Source: Pseudomonadota bacterium (GTDB lineage Bacteria; Pseudomonadota; Gammaproteobacteria; Pseudomonadales; Pseudomonadaceae). From it: 36,032 nt of DNA. Positions 15,935-22,985 of the stretch are shown one piece after another; within the stretch, counting starts at the first letter, position 1; every line of letters begins with the position of its first letter. Both the position numbers and the translations under genes were made by a program. The stretch spans positions 1 to 36,032 of the forward strand of contig JAEWGL010000092.1 of NCBI GenBank assembly GCA_023388335.1, in the 5' to 3' direction. The notes beneath the pieces were generated by a model, which worked only from the letters and a program-made list of their open reading frames with translations, was not told where the DNA came from and did no database searches.

Positions 15935-17341
15935 ATGCGTTGTCTGTTGTTCATATGCCTGTTGCTTTGCAGCCTCTCCAGCGTTGCCCTTGACCGCTCC
16001 AAGGCCGAGGGCTATCTGCTGCCCAATGGCCTGCAGGTCATTCTCAAATCCGGCTACGAACGCGACCATGTGGCGATCCGCCTGGTGGTCGGCGTTGGCC
16101 TGGATGACTTCAACTGCGAACAGAAAGAGCTGCCGCACCTGCTTGAACACATGCTGTTCAGCGGCATCGACGAAAGCGGCGAGGGGGGCCTGGAAACACG
16201 CATGCAAGCCCTAGGCGGGGAATGGAATGCCTACACCAGCAGCGCCGACACCACTTTCGTGATCGAAGCCCCGGCGCGCAACCAGCGCAAGGTGCTCGAC
16301 CTGCTGCTTGCCACGATCCACGACACGCGATTCGATGCCAAGGCCCTGGCCACTGCAAAGAAGATCATCGAGCGCGAGGATGGCGGCCACTACGGCCACC
16401 TGCAGCGCTGGCTCGACCGCCAGGACATCGGCCACCGCGCCAGCGACCAACTGGCCATCGAACTCGGCCTCAAGTGCCCGGAGCGCTCCTCGCTCGAGGA
16501 CATGACCCTGGAGCAGGTCGAGGCACTTCGCACGCACTGGTATGCCGCCAACAACATGACCCTGATCATGGTCGGCGGTCTCGAACGCCTGCTGCCGGCT
16601 TACCTGGAACGCACCTTCGGCGAGCTGGAAGCGGTCGAGCCAGAGGACCGGCGCGACCTGGAGGGCATCACTCAACAGGCCGAGCAGCAACGCGACCTGA
16701 CCCGCGGCTGGGTGGGCGGCGGTGCCAAGCTGCACTGGCTGTTCATCGAGCCGGTGCTGGACAACGCCCATGACCAGACCCTGGATCTGCTCTCGCGCTA
16801 CATGGAGTGGGCCTTGTACGACCAGCTGCGCCTGCGCCACGGCCTCTCCTACGGCCCCAGCGTCCAGCGCGAGAGCTTCGGCAACAGCGGCATGCTGAGC
16901 CTCAACGCCGACCTGGAGCGCGACGATATCGACCAAGCGGTCCAGGTGCTCGAGCACCTGTTCGAAGACCTGCGCAAGAACGGCCTGGACCCGGACACCT
17001 TCGAGCGCATCAAGCAGGCGGCCATTGCCCGGGAAAGCTGGACCACCCAGGGCAACAGCGCCTTGGCCGACTACTACTGGGGAGCACTCAACGACTACAC
17101 CGATGGCCGTTTCAGGGATCCGGTCCAGAAACTGCGACAGGTCAGCCTGAAGGAAACCGACCAAGCCTTGCGCGAGCTGCTCAAGGACTCAGGCTATCTG
17201 CGCATCGAGAAACCGCTGCTGGGCTATGACGAGCTGTACGGACTGGTGGCCCTGGCGCTGGCGCTGATACTGGCGGTTGGCCTGCTGCGCCGTCGAAAGC
17301 ACGCGCAGCCACGTCAGAGCGGCGCTACACGGGAGCGCTGA
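15935..17341 (+). CDS. M16 family zinc peptidase, exported and C-terminally membrane-anchored
   Basis: The ATG at 15935 (GGAAG 15925-15929) gives a signal sequence (residues 1-19). The 468-residue product has the inverted zinc motif HLLEH (68-72) and the distal ligand Glu148 in IIEREDGG, 76 residues after His72, the normal M16 spacing. The C-terminal M16 half has LRLRHGLSYGP, the usual Arg/Tyr region. A hydrophobic helix at about 432-451 is followed by RRRKH, so the enzyme should sit in the periplasm anchored to the inner membrane, basic tail in the cytosol. Both M16 halves are in one chain. Likely an oligopeptidase or quality-control protease; substrate unknown. Probably cotranscribed with the transporter upstream. 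Confidence 0.87.
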   Translation: MRCLLFICLLLCSLSSVALDRSKAEGYLLPNGLQVILKSGYERDHVAIRLVVGVGLDDFNCEQKELPHLLEHMLFSGIDESGEGGLETRMQALGGEWNAYTSSADTTFVIEAPARNQRKVLDLLLATIHDTRFDAKALATAKKIIEREDGGHYGHLQRWLDRQDIGHRASDQLAIELGLKCPERSSLEDMTLEQVEALRTHWYAANNMTLIMVGGLERLLPAYLERTFGELEAVEPEDRRDLEGITQQAEQQRDLTRGWVGGGAKLHWLFIEPVLDNAHDQTLDLLSRYMEWALYDQLRLRHGLSYGPSVQRESFGNSGMLSLNADLERDDIDQAVQVLEHLFEDLRKNGLDPDTFERIKQAAIARESWTTQGNSALADYYWGALNDYTDGRFRDPVQKLRQVSLKETDQALRELLKDSGYLRIEKPLLGYDELYGLVALALALILAVGLLRRRKHAQPRQSGATRER

Positions 17342-17384
17342 AACAGCGCTATCCTGTGCGCGTACCTCTTTGCAGTTGCCACCC

Positions 17385-18434
17385 ATGCCTTCTCTACCGC
17401 TTTTCATCCAGCGCCTGATCGAGCTGCTCAAGCGCTATCCCGGGATCATTGCCCTGGGTGGTTTCCTGTCGGGAATCGGCAGTTTCATCCTGGTCGACCG
17501 GCAAGCCGGGCTGGCCAGCTGGATCGCTGTGCTGATGTTGGTCAGCTGGGTCTGGCTGATGCTCGAAAACACCGTCACGCGCTTGTTCAGCCGGACCTTC
17601 AAACGGGAAATCCCCCAGCCTCTGCTGCGTTACGCGACGCAGATGATCCACCAGGAGAGTCTGTTCTTCGTCCTGCCGTTCTTCTTCATCACCACCACCT
17701 GGAACAGCGGCCAGCTGGTGTTCACCGGCCTGCTCGGCGCGGCCGGGTTGATCTCGATCATCGACCCGCTGTACTACCGCTGGCTGGCCCCGCGGCGCTG
17801 GCTGTTCATGGCCCTGCATACCCTGACCCTCTTCGCCGCCTTGCTCACGGCCCTGCCGATCATCCTCCACCTGACCACCTCGCAAAGCTTCAAGCTGGCG
17901 TTGGTGACGGCCATGGCGCTGTCGTTCCCGAGCCTGGCCAGCAGTTTCCCGATCAGCGACTGGCGGCGCGGCATAGCCCTGGTTGTCCTGACCCTGGCGG
18001 TGGGCGGCGGTGGCTGGCTGCTGCGCTCCTGGGTGCCACCGGCGACCCTGTGGATGACCGAGGTCGCGGTCAGCACCGAGGTGCAGAACCGCAAGCCCGG
18101 TACCGCCCTGAAAGAGATCGGCGCCAGCCAGATCCGCACCTCTGGGTTGTATGCCTACACCGCAATCAATGCCCCGCGGGGCCTGAACGAGCGCATCTAC
18201 CACGTCTGGCAGTTCAACGGCAAAGAGGTCGACCGGATCGCCCTGGACATCCATGGCGGGCGCAAGGAAGGCTACCGGGCCTGGACTCACAAGCAGAACT
18301 TCCCGCCCAATCCGGTCGGGCGCTGGCAGGTTCGGGTGCTGACCGAGGACGGCCAGGTGATCGGCGTGCTGCGCTTCAGCGTGCTAGACGACGCTGCCGC
18401 CACCCAGTCCCAGGTTCAAGCGAAAAACCAGTAG
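17385..18434 (+). CDS. DUF5924/DUF2914 membrane protein
   Basis: A 349-residue protein from the ATG at 17385; the ribosome site is weak and longer in-frame starts overlap the M16 gene. The first ~215 residues carry about six hydrophobic helices (for example 20-36, 44-60, 93-104, 113-127, 140-157, 197-215). The soluble C-terminal part (about 225-340: TSGLYAYTAINAPRGLNE, IYHVWQFNGKEVDRI, VGRWQVRVLTEDGQVIG) matches my memory of DUF2914, a beta-sandwich-like periplasmic domain; the N-terminal part matches DUF5924. Function unknown. Its 3' end overlaps the convergent SpmAB-like gene by 19 bp, so the two transcripts have complementary ends. Confidence 0.8.
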   Translation: MPSLPLFIQRLIELLKRYPGIIALGGFLSGIGSFILVDRQAGLASWIAVLMLVSWVWLMLENTVTRLFSRTFKREIPQPLLRYATQMIHQESLFFVLPFFFITTTWNSGQLVFTGLLGAAGLISIIDPLYYRWLAPRRWLFMALHTLTLFAALLTALPIILHLTTSQSFKLALVTAMALSFPSLASSFPISDWRRGIALVVLTLAVGGGGWLLRSWVPPATLWMTEVAVSTEVQNRKPGTALKEIGASQIRTSGLYAYTAINAPRGLNERIYHVWQFNGKEVDRIALDIHGGRKEGYRAWTHKQNFPPNPVGRWQVRVLTEDGQVIGVLRFSVLDDAAATQSQVQAKNQ

Positions 18435-19645
18435 CAGACCAGGATCGCTGCGATCACCCCCGACAACTCGGCCAGCAGCGCGCAGCCCACGGCATGCCGG
18501 GCGCGCTGGATGCCGACGGCGCCAAAGTACACCGCCAGCACATAGAAGGTGGTTTCGGTACTGCCCTGGATGGTGGCCGCTACCAGCGCCGGGAAGCTGT
18601 CGACGCCGTGGGTCTGCATGGTCTCGATCAGCATGGCGCGCGCCGCGCTGCCCGAGAACGGCTTGACCAAGGCGGTTGGCAAGCCCTCGACGAAGCGGGT
18701 GTCCAAGCCCATACACGCCACCGCATGGCGAATGCCATCCAGTGCCAGCTCCAGCGCACCCGAGGCGCGCAACACACCGACGGCGCAGAGCATCGCGACC
18801 AGGTAGGGCAGCAGGCTCTTGGCCACGTCGAAGCCTTCTTTCGCGCCCTCGACAAAGGTTTCATAGACCTTGACCCGTTTCAGCGCACCGATCACCAGGA
18901 ACAGCACGATCAGGCCGAACAGGGTCAGGTTGCCGAGAATCGATGACAGGCTCGCCAGGGCCGCCGCCGACAGCGTGCCGAGAAACGCCATGAACGCACC
19001 CAGCAGCAGCGCGCCAGGGATCAGATAAGCCAACACCACTGGGTCCCACAGCCGCAGGCGCTGCATGACAGCTACCGAGAGCAGGCCCACCAGGGTCGAG
19101 CAGCTGGTTGCCAGCAGGATCGGCAGGAACACCAGCGTCGGGTCCATGGCGCCCTGCTGGGCGCGGTACATGAAGATGGTTACCGGCAGCAAGGTCAGGG
19201 ACGAGGCATTGAGTACCAGGAACAGGATCTGCGCGTTGCTGGCGGTGCTGCTGCTGGGGTTGAGCTCCTGTAGCGCACGCATGGCCTTCAGGCCAATGGG
19301 CGTGGCAGCGTTGTCCAGGCCCAGGCCGTTGGCGGCGAAGTTCAGGGTGATCAAGCCCAAGGCGGGGTGGCCCGGCGGCACCTCGGGCATCAGGCGGGCG
19401 AACAGCGGCCCAAGCACCTTGGCCAGCCACTCGACGATGCCGGCCTTTTCGGCAATTTTCAGAAAGCCCAACCACAGCGTCAGGGTGCCAAACAGCAGGA
19501 CCATGACCTCGACCGACAGCTTGGCCATGGCGAAAATGCTCTCGACCATCGCGGCGAAGATTCCGGCGTTGCCACCGATCAGCCACTGGGCCAGCGCGGA
19601 AACGGCCGCCACCAGGAAAAAGCTGAGCCAAAGGCCGTTGAGCAT
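18416..19645 (-). CDS. Fused SpmA-SpmB-like nucleoside-recognition (Gate) membrane protein
   Basis: A 409-residue membrane protein from the ATG at 19645, with a G6 run (19654-19659) as possible ribosome site. The first half resembles SpmA: ITLNFAANGLGLDNAATPIGL plus SNAQILFLVLNASSLTLLP (in parts). The second half resembles SpmB: PFSGSAARAMLIETM, then ALVAATIQGSTETTFYVLAVYFGAV (in parts). Both belong to the nucleoside-recognition/Gate family (PF07670). In Bacillus the two are separate spore-maturation proteins; in non-sporulating gamma-proteobacteria a fused form of this size is common and its substrate is not known. Transcribed toward the convergent DUF2914 gene. Confidence 0.87.
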   Translation of the reverse strand: MLNGLWLSFFLVAAVSALAQWLIGGNAGIFAAMVESIFAMAKLSVEVMVLLFGTLTLWLGFLKIAEKAGIVEWLAKVLGPLFARLMPEVPPGHPALGLITLNFAANGLGLDNAATPIGLKAMRALQELNPSSSTASNAQILFLVLNASSLTLLPVTIFMYRAQQGAMDPTLVFLPILLATSCSTLVGLLSVAVMQRLRLWDPVVLAYLIPGALLLGAFMAFLGTLSAAALASLSSILGNLTLFGLIVLFLVIGALKRVKVYETFVEGAKEGFDVAKSLLPYLVAMLCAVGVLRASGALELALDGIRHAVACMGLDTRFVEGLPTALVKPFSGSAARAMLIETMQTHGVDSFPALVAATIQGSTETTFYVLAVYFGAVGIQRARHAVGCALLAELSGVIAAILVCYWFFA

Positions 19646-19735
19646 CCGATGTTCCCCCCGAAAAATGCCCCGGATGATAGCGTATCGAGGCGCACGCTTG
19701 GCGCTGGATGTGCTGCAAGGGATGGCCGTCCACCC

Positions 19736-19769
19736 AACAAAAAGCCCCGACATGTCGAGGCTTTTTGTT
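19736..19769 (-). terminator. Terminator of gltP
   Basis: AACAAAAAGCC (19736-19746) pairs perfectly with GGCTTTTTGTT (19759-19769), and the inner self-complementary CGACATGTCG (19748-19757) extends the stem. Read on the - strand the structure ends in CTTTTTGTT, 16 bp after the gltP stop. It is symmetrical enough to work in both directions. Confidence 0.85.
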
Positions 19770-19784
19770 CAGCGCGGCACTACC

Positions 19785-21116
19785 TTACTGGTTGGCGGTC
19801 TTGCCGGCTGCAATCGCTTCCTTGCTGCGCAAGTGCGGCAGGGAGTTCCAGTAGCGCTCGCCCTTGGCGGCATCGTACATGCCTTCCCAGCGGGCGATGA
19901 CCAGCACGGCCAGGGCGTTGCCGATCACGTTCAGCGCGGTACGGGCCATGTCCATGATGCGGTCGACACCGGCAATGAAGGCCAGGCCTTCCAACGGGAT
20001 GCCGACACTGCCCAGGGTGGCCAGCAGGACCACGAAGGACACGCCCGGCACGCCAGCGATACCCTTGGAGGTGACCATCAGGGTCAGCACCAGCAGCAGT
20101 TGCTGGCTCCAGGACAGGTCGATGCCGTATAGCTGGGCGATGAAGATCGCCGCGATGCTCTGGTACAGGGTCGAGCCGTCGAGGTTGAACGAGTAACCGG
20201 TCGGGACCACGAAGCTGCAGATGGCCTTCGGCGCACCATAGGCTTCCATCTTCTCGATGACGCGCGGCAACACGGTTTCCGAACTGGACGTGGAATAGGC
20301 CAGGACCAGTTCGTCTTTCATGATGCGCATGATCTTCACGATCGAGAAGCCGAACAGGCGCGCCACCAGGCCCAGCACCATGAAAGCGAAGAAGGCGATG
20401 GCGAAGTACACCAGCAGCACCAGCTTGGCCAGCGGCAGCAACGAGGAGAAGCCGAAGTTGGCGACGGTCACGGCGATCAGGGCAAACACACCGATCGGCG
20501 CGTAGTTCATGATCATGTGGGTGACCTTGAACATGGCTTCCGACACGCCCTGGAAGGTACGTACCAGTGGCTCGCGGATATCCGCCTGCAGGCTCGACAG
20601 GCCCAGGCCGAACAGCACCGAGAAGAAGATGATCGGCAGCATTTCGCCACGCATCATCGCGGCAAAGATGTTCGATGGGATCAGGTTGAGCAGGGTCTCG
20701 ATGAACGCGTGTTCATGCTGTACTTCGGCTGCGGTAGCCTGATACTTGGAGATATCGACGGTGCCCAGGGTACTCATGTCGATGCCGGCACCCGGATGGA
20801 ACAGGTTGGCCAGGACCAAGCCGACGACGATCGCGATGGTGGTCACGACCTCGAAGTAGAGAATGGTCTTCAGGCCGATGCTGCCCAGTTTCTTCGCGTC
20901 GCCAACCCCGGCGATACCCACGATCAGCGACGAAATCACGATCGGGATGACGATCATCTTGATCAGGCGAATGAAGATGTCACCGGCAGGCTGCAGGATG
21001 TTGCTGATCCACCATGCCTTTTCCGCACTGAAGTGATTCAGCAGCGCGCCGATTGCGACGCCCAGAACGAGACCAATGAGGATCTGCCAGGCGAGGCTTA
21101 GTTTTGCCTTCTTCAT
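19785..21116 (-). CDS. gltP: Glutamate/aspartate:H+ (dicarboxylate/amino acid:cation) symporter GltP
   Basis: A 443-residue membrane protein of the DAACS (SLC1-like) family. Diagnostic stretches: AYSTSSSETVLPRVIEKM (first serine-rich re-entrant loop, in the middle of the chain), PTGYSFNLDGSTLYQSIAA, TSKGIAGVPGVSFV (second re-entrant loop) and DMARTALNVIGNALAVLVI (substrate- and cation-binding helix). A purely proton-coupled GltP versus a sodium-coupled GltS/DctA-like carrier cannot be separated by eye, but gene position and the upstream AauR-like box favour acidic amino acids. Ribosome site AAAGG about 7 nt before ATG. A 16-codon leader frame ends 15 bp upstream, and the gene has its own terminator. 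Confidence 0.9.
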   Translation of the reverse strand: MKKAKLSLAWQILIGLVLGVAIGALLNHFSAEKAWWISNILQPAGDIFIRLIKMIVIPIVISSLIVGIAGVGDAKKLGSIGLKTILYFEVVTTIAIVVGLVLANLFHPGAGIDMSTLGTVDISKYQATAAEVQHEHAFIETLLNLIPSNIFAAMMRGEMLPIIFFSVLFGLGLSSLQADIREPLVRTFQGVSEAMFKVTHMIMNYAPIGVFALIAVTVANFGFSSLLPLAKLVLLVYFAIAFFAFMVLGLVARLFGFSIVKIMRIMKDELVLAYSTSSSETVLPRVIEKMEAYGAPKAICSFVVPTGYSFNLDGSTLYQSIAAIFIAQLYGIDLSWSQQLLLVLTLMVTSKGIAGVPGVSFVVLLATLGSVGIPLEGLAFIAGVDRIMDMARTALNVIGNALAVLVIARWEGMYDAAKGERYWNSLPHLRSKEAIAAGKTANQ

Positions 21117-21131
21117 GTCATTACCTTTACT

Positions 21132-21182
21132 TCAAGTGGACACGGGCGCAAAGCGCAATACCCCGTTCCAGAGCCGTCGCAT
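21132..21182 (-). CDS. Possible 16-residue leader peptide before gltP
   Basis: On the - strand GGAG, 5 nt, ATG opens a frame of 16 codons (MRRLWNGVLRFAPVST) that stops 15 bp before the gltP ATG. The ribosome site is better than many in the window. It may be a translated leader or simply chance; no regulatory residue run is visible. Confidence 0.25.
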   Translation of the reverse strand: MRRLWNGVLRFAPVST

Positions 21183-21388
21183 ACGTGCTCCGGACCTGTT
21201 GGGTTGCGTTCGGCGACGCCGTAGAAGGTCATCGCAAGCGAGCGGCTCGGCGCTCCGGCCTGCGAAAAAGGCGGCAACTATTGCCATGAGAGAAGATGAG
21301 GTCTAATGCCGTAAACGACTACCCCATGCCGAATCGGCATGGGCTGAAAGCGTGAAATCAAGGCATTCGAGCAAATGATTTTAGGGCG

Positions 21389-21402
21389 TTCGGTTTTCCG
21401 AA
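21389..21402. promoter_or_regulatory. AauR-like operator TTCGG-N4-CCGAA upstream of gltP
   Basis: TTCGGTTTTCCGAA is a perfect match to the inverted repeat TTCGG-N4-CCGAA, which I recall as the site proposed for AauR, the NtrC-type response regulator that switches on acidic amino acid uptake in P. putida. It lies 273 bp upstream of the gltP start, a usual distance for an enhancer. I do not see a clean -24/-12 element between it and gltP. Confidence 0.65.
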
Positions 21403-21465
21403 CATGGCCAAACCGCCATATTCCGGCAGATTTGTCCGGATGCATTTGCGGTTATAAGGGCTGTG

Positions 21466-21479
21466 TTCGACAATCCGAA
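21466..21479. promoter_or_regulatory. Second, one-mismatch AauR-like box
   Basis: TTCGACAATCCGAA differs from TTCGG-N4-CCGAA at one base. Centre-to-centre distance from the perfect box is 77 bp, close to seven helical turns. Paired enhancer sites are normal for NtrC-type activators. Confidence 0.45.
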
Positions 21480-21845
21480 TGACAGGAAAAGAGAGGGTTG
21501 TGGACCGTATGAAACGCAAAAAAATATCGATGTACGGTCTACACAAAATGTGTCTTGGGGGGAATTTCTTACGTGAGACTCCCACTGTCCTGTGTTCCAG
21601 CGCTTCGGAAGCCAGACCAGCGGAGCATCTTATCCCATGCTGCTGGCCTGAAACTTCCGATGCCGCCTTACCTGACCCGGCCCTCAAGGGAGGCACTCCC
21701 TGTACCCCTAGGCCGCTCCGACTCTACAACAGTCAGAACAGCCCGGCCCCCTAGTCATGCGCCAACCCTCCTCGGGTGACGCACCATAGAAGCGTGAAAC
21801 GGAAAAAGGTTCAGCCTCTATAGCGTTACAACGCATCAGAGCGGA

Positions 21846-22313
21846 TCAGTACCAGTTCGGATCGCGCTTGAGCTGTTCACGGAGCAAGGCCTGCATGCCC
21901 TCGTCGGGCTGGCCGAGCCAGCGGTAACTGGCATGGCGCGTGGGCGACTTGTCTGAAGGTAAACCCTCAGGTACTTCGACCAGCATGCCGTAGGCTTCTT
22001 CCTTGTCCCAACTGAATGCCACGATCAGGCGCTTGTACAAGCACTTCTGCTCTGTCTCGCACAAGGGCCCGACCAGGTATTTGTCGCCGTCTTCCTCGAC
22101 GGCTGACATCTGTTCGGCGCTGCCGCTGAGATTGATCACCCAATCAGGCAAGCGCTCTTCCTTTTTCACCACGCTTTGCCAAGTCTCCCGGTACTCGGAG
22201 TCCGCGCTCAACAGCTGATTGGCACGGAGCTGGCCGTCATTGGCCGCCATTGCCGCCGTACCACTGCCCAGTAACAGGGCAGCGGCCACAGCTGTGCAAA
22301 ACGCTCTGTTCAT
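21846..22313 (-). CDS. Ivy-like (inhibitor of vertebrate lysozyme family) periplasmic protein
   Basis: I take the ATG at 22313 (GAGGG 22319-22323); the GTG at 22319 would add two residues. The product has 155 residues with a signal peptide (cleavage after AMAA/AMA near residue 24). The pattern LPDWVINLSGSAEQM, then YLVGPLCETEQKCLYKRLIVAF (in parts), then GMLVEVPEGL and YRWLGQPDEGMQALL follows the Ivy family (PF08816), which blocks c-type lysozymes in the periplasm. The inhibitory loop, CKPHDC in E. coli Ivy, is here CETEQKC: one residue longer and without histidine. The gene starts 2 bp after the DUF1328 stop and is probably coupled to it. Confidence 0.8.
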   Translation of the reverse strand: MNRAFCTAVAAALLLGSGTAAMAANDGQLRANQLLSADSEYRETWQSVVKKEERLPDWVINLSGSAEQMSAVEEDGDKYLVGPLCETEQKCLYKRLIVAFSWDKEEAYGMLVEVPEGLPSDKSPTRHASYRWLGQPDEGMQALLREQLKRDPNWY

Positions 22314-22315
22314 CG

Positions 22316-22480
22316 TCACCCTCTACCGCGACGTCCGAAGAAGAAGGAAGCGACGAACAGCACCAGGAAGACGATGAACAGAATCTTCGCGATACCGGTA
22401 GCGGCGCCGGCGATACCACCGAAGCCCAGTACGGCGGCGACAATGGCAATGATCAGGAAAGTAATAGCCCAGCTCAGCAT
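22316..22480 (-). CDS. DUF1328 small membrane protein
   Basis: A 54-residue protein with AAGGAG 7 nt before the ATG at 22480. It begins MLSWAITFLIIAIVAAVLGF and continues with GGIAGAATGIAKILFIVF, a second helix, and a basic end (FFFGRRGRG). Two TM helices separated by a glycine-rich turn are the hallmark of DUF1328/YtjA proteins, which are tiny inner-membrane proteins often under envelope-stress control; the biochemical role is unknown. Its stop is 2 bp before the Ivy-like start. A nearly perfect palindrome GCGAAAT-C-ATTTCGC (22502-22516) lies just upstream. Confidence 0.9.
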   Translation of the reverse strand: MLSWAITFLIIAIVAAVLGFGGIAGAATGIAKILFIVFLVLFVASFFFGRRGRG

Positions 22481-22525
22481 GGTGATTCTCCTTACTCTTT
22501 TGCGAAATCATTTCGCGGGCGGCGC

Positions 22526-22810
22526 TTAAAAGATCCAGCGCTGTTGGGGTACGACGGTATCAAGGGTGGCCGGAGCGGCGTTGACCGAGGACTCACGATC
22601 AGCCGCCTGGATCAGGGTGCTGGCCCGCGTGGTCTGGATATGCGCCAGCAGCGCGGTCTGTACCGCGACTTGCTCGGCCAATCGAGCGGTTTGCACGCTG
22701 TGGTAGAGCTGGCCGGCAACCAGCGTCAACATCAGCGCCAGGCTGAGAAACAGGAACTGGCGCAAAGGCAGTGTGGCGATCTGCGTGCTGTTGACGGTCT
22801 GGCGGTTCAT
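22526..22810 (-). CDS. Small single-TM protein of unknown function
   Basis: A 94-residue protein with a strong GGAGGA 6 nt before ATG. Residues 16-36 form one hydrophobic helix; the rest (37-94) is helical, with Ala/Gln/Thr-rich heptad-like spacing (VQTARLAEQVAVQTALLAHI), and probably lies in the periplasm. I recognise no family. It is the first gene of a three-gene operon (45 bp before the DUF1328 gene, then the Ivy-like gene) behind a sigma54-type promoter, so it probably shares an envelope role. Confidence 0.7.
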   Translation of the reverse strand: MNRQTVNSTQIATLPLRQFLFLSLALMLTLVAGQLYHSVQTARLAEQVAVQTALLAHIQTTRASTLIQAADRESSVNAAPATLDTVVPQQRWIF

Positions 22811-22855
22811 GCCGGCTCCTCCTGCTGTAATTTTTTTTGAAACCTAGAAGGAACA

Positions 22856-22872
22856 TTGCAGCCTGCGTGCCA
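22856..22872 (-). promoter_or_regulatory. Sigma54 (-24/-12) promoter of the DUF1328/Ivy operon
   Basis: On the - strand the sequence is TGGCACGCAGGCTGCAA: the -24 block TGGCACG is a full match to consensus, and GG is followed after exactly 10 bp by GC. The expected start is near 22846, which gives a leader of about 36 nt before the ATG at 22810. Confidence 0.75.
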
Positions 22873-22900
22873 GCCCTTGAGATACCTTAAATTCCTTTAA

Positions 22901-22913
22901 AATCAATAGGTTA
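22901..22913 (+). promoter_or_regulatory. Perfect IHF-binding consensus
   Basis: AATCAATAGGTTA matches WATCAA-N4-TTR at every defined position. It lies 30-42 bp upstream of the -24 element, where IHF bends DNA to bring an enhancer-bound activator to sigma54 polymerase. Further upstream GCACGA (22948-22953) and TCGTGC (22968-22973) form a dyad that could be the enhancer. Confidence 0.65.
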
Positions 22914-22985
22914 ATATAGGTGCCAACAGACCCTAGGGACGTATCCTGCACGATGGGCCATAAGACGTCGTGCGTTTTGCATGAT

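Larger units (their letters stand above)
21117..21845. other. 729-bp non-coding gap between the Ivy-like gene and gltP
   Basis: No convincing protein gene: frames such as 21479-21754 (+) and 21358-21696 (-) lack family features. The gap holds the gltP leader and operator region (21117-21480), a perfect 9-bp hairpin CCCATGCCG-AAT-CGGCATGGG (21323-21343), an inverted repeat GACCGTA (21503-21509)/TACGGTC (21533-21539), and a GC-rich stretch (about 21560-21770) with a small hairpin AGGGAG-GCA-CTCCCT (21687-21701). A small RNA in the last part is possible but I see neither a good promoter nor a good terminator for one. Confidence 0.5.

Noticed and set aside
21274..21286. TGGCA...TTGC on the - strand as a sigma54 promoter for gltP
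   Set aside because: GG and GC are 8 bp apart instead of 10, which sigma54 does not tolerate.
21479..21754. 91-codon frame in the gltP upstream gap
   Set aside because: Poor ribosome site, no recognisable features, composition unlike the neighbouring genes.
21836..21861. GAACTG/TCTGA pair on the - strand as an AlgU promoter
   Set aside because: Only 12 bp between the two boxes; AlgU needs 16-17.
22948..22973. Hairpin as terminator of the BON gene
   Set aside because: No T-run follows on the - strand, and the stem is only 6 bp with a 14-nt loop; an enhancer dyad seemed as likely.
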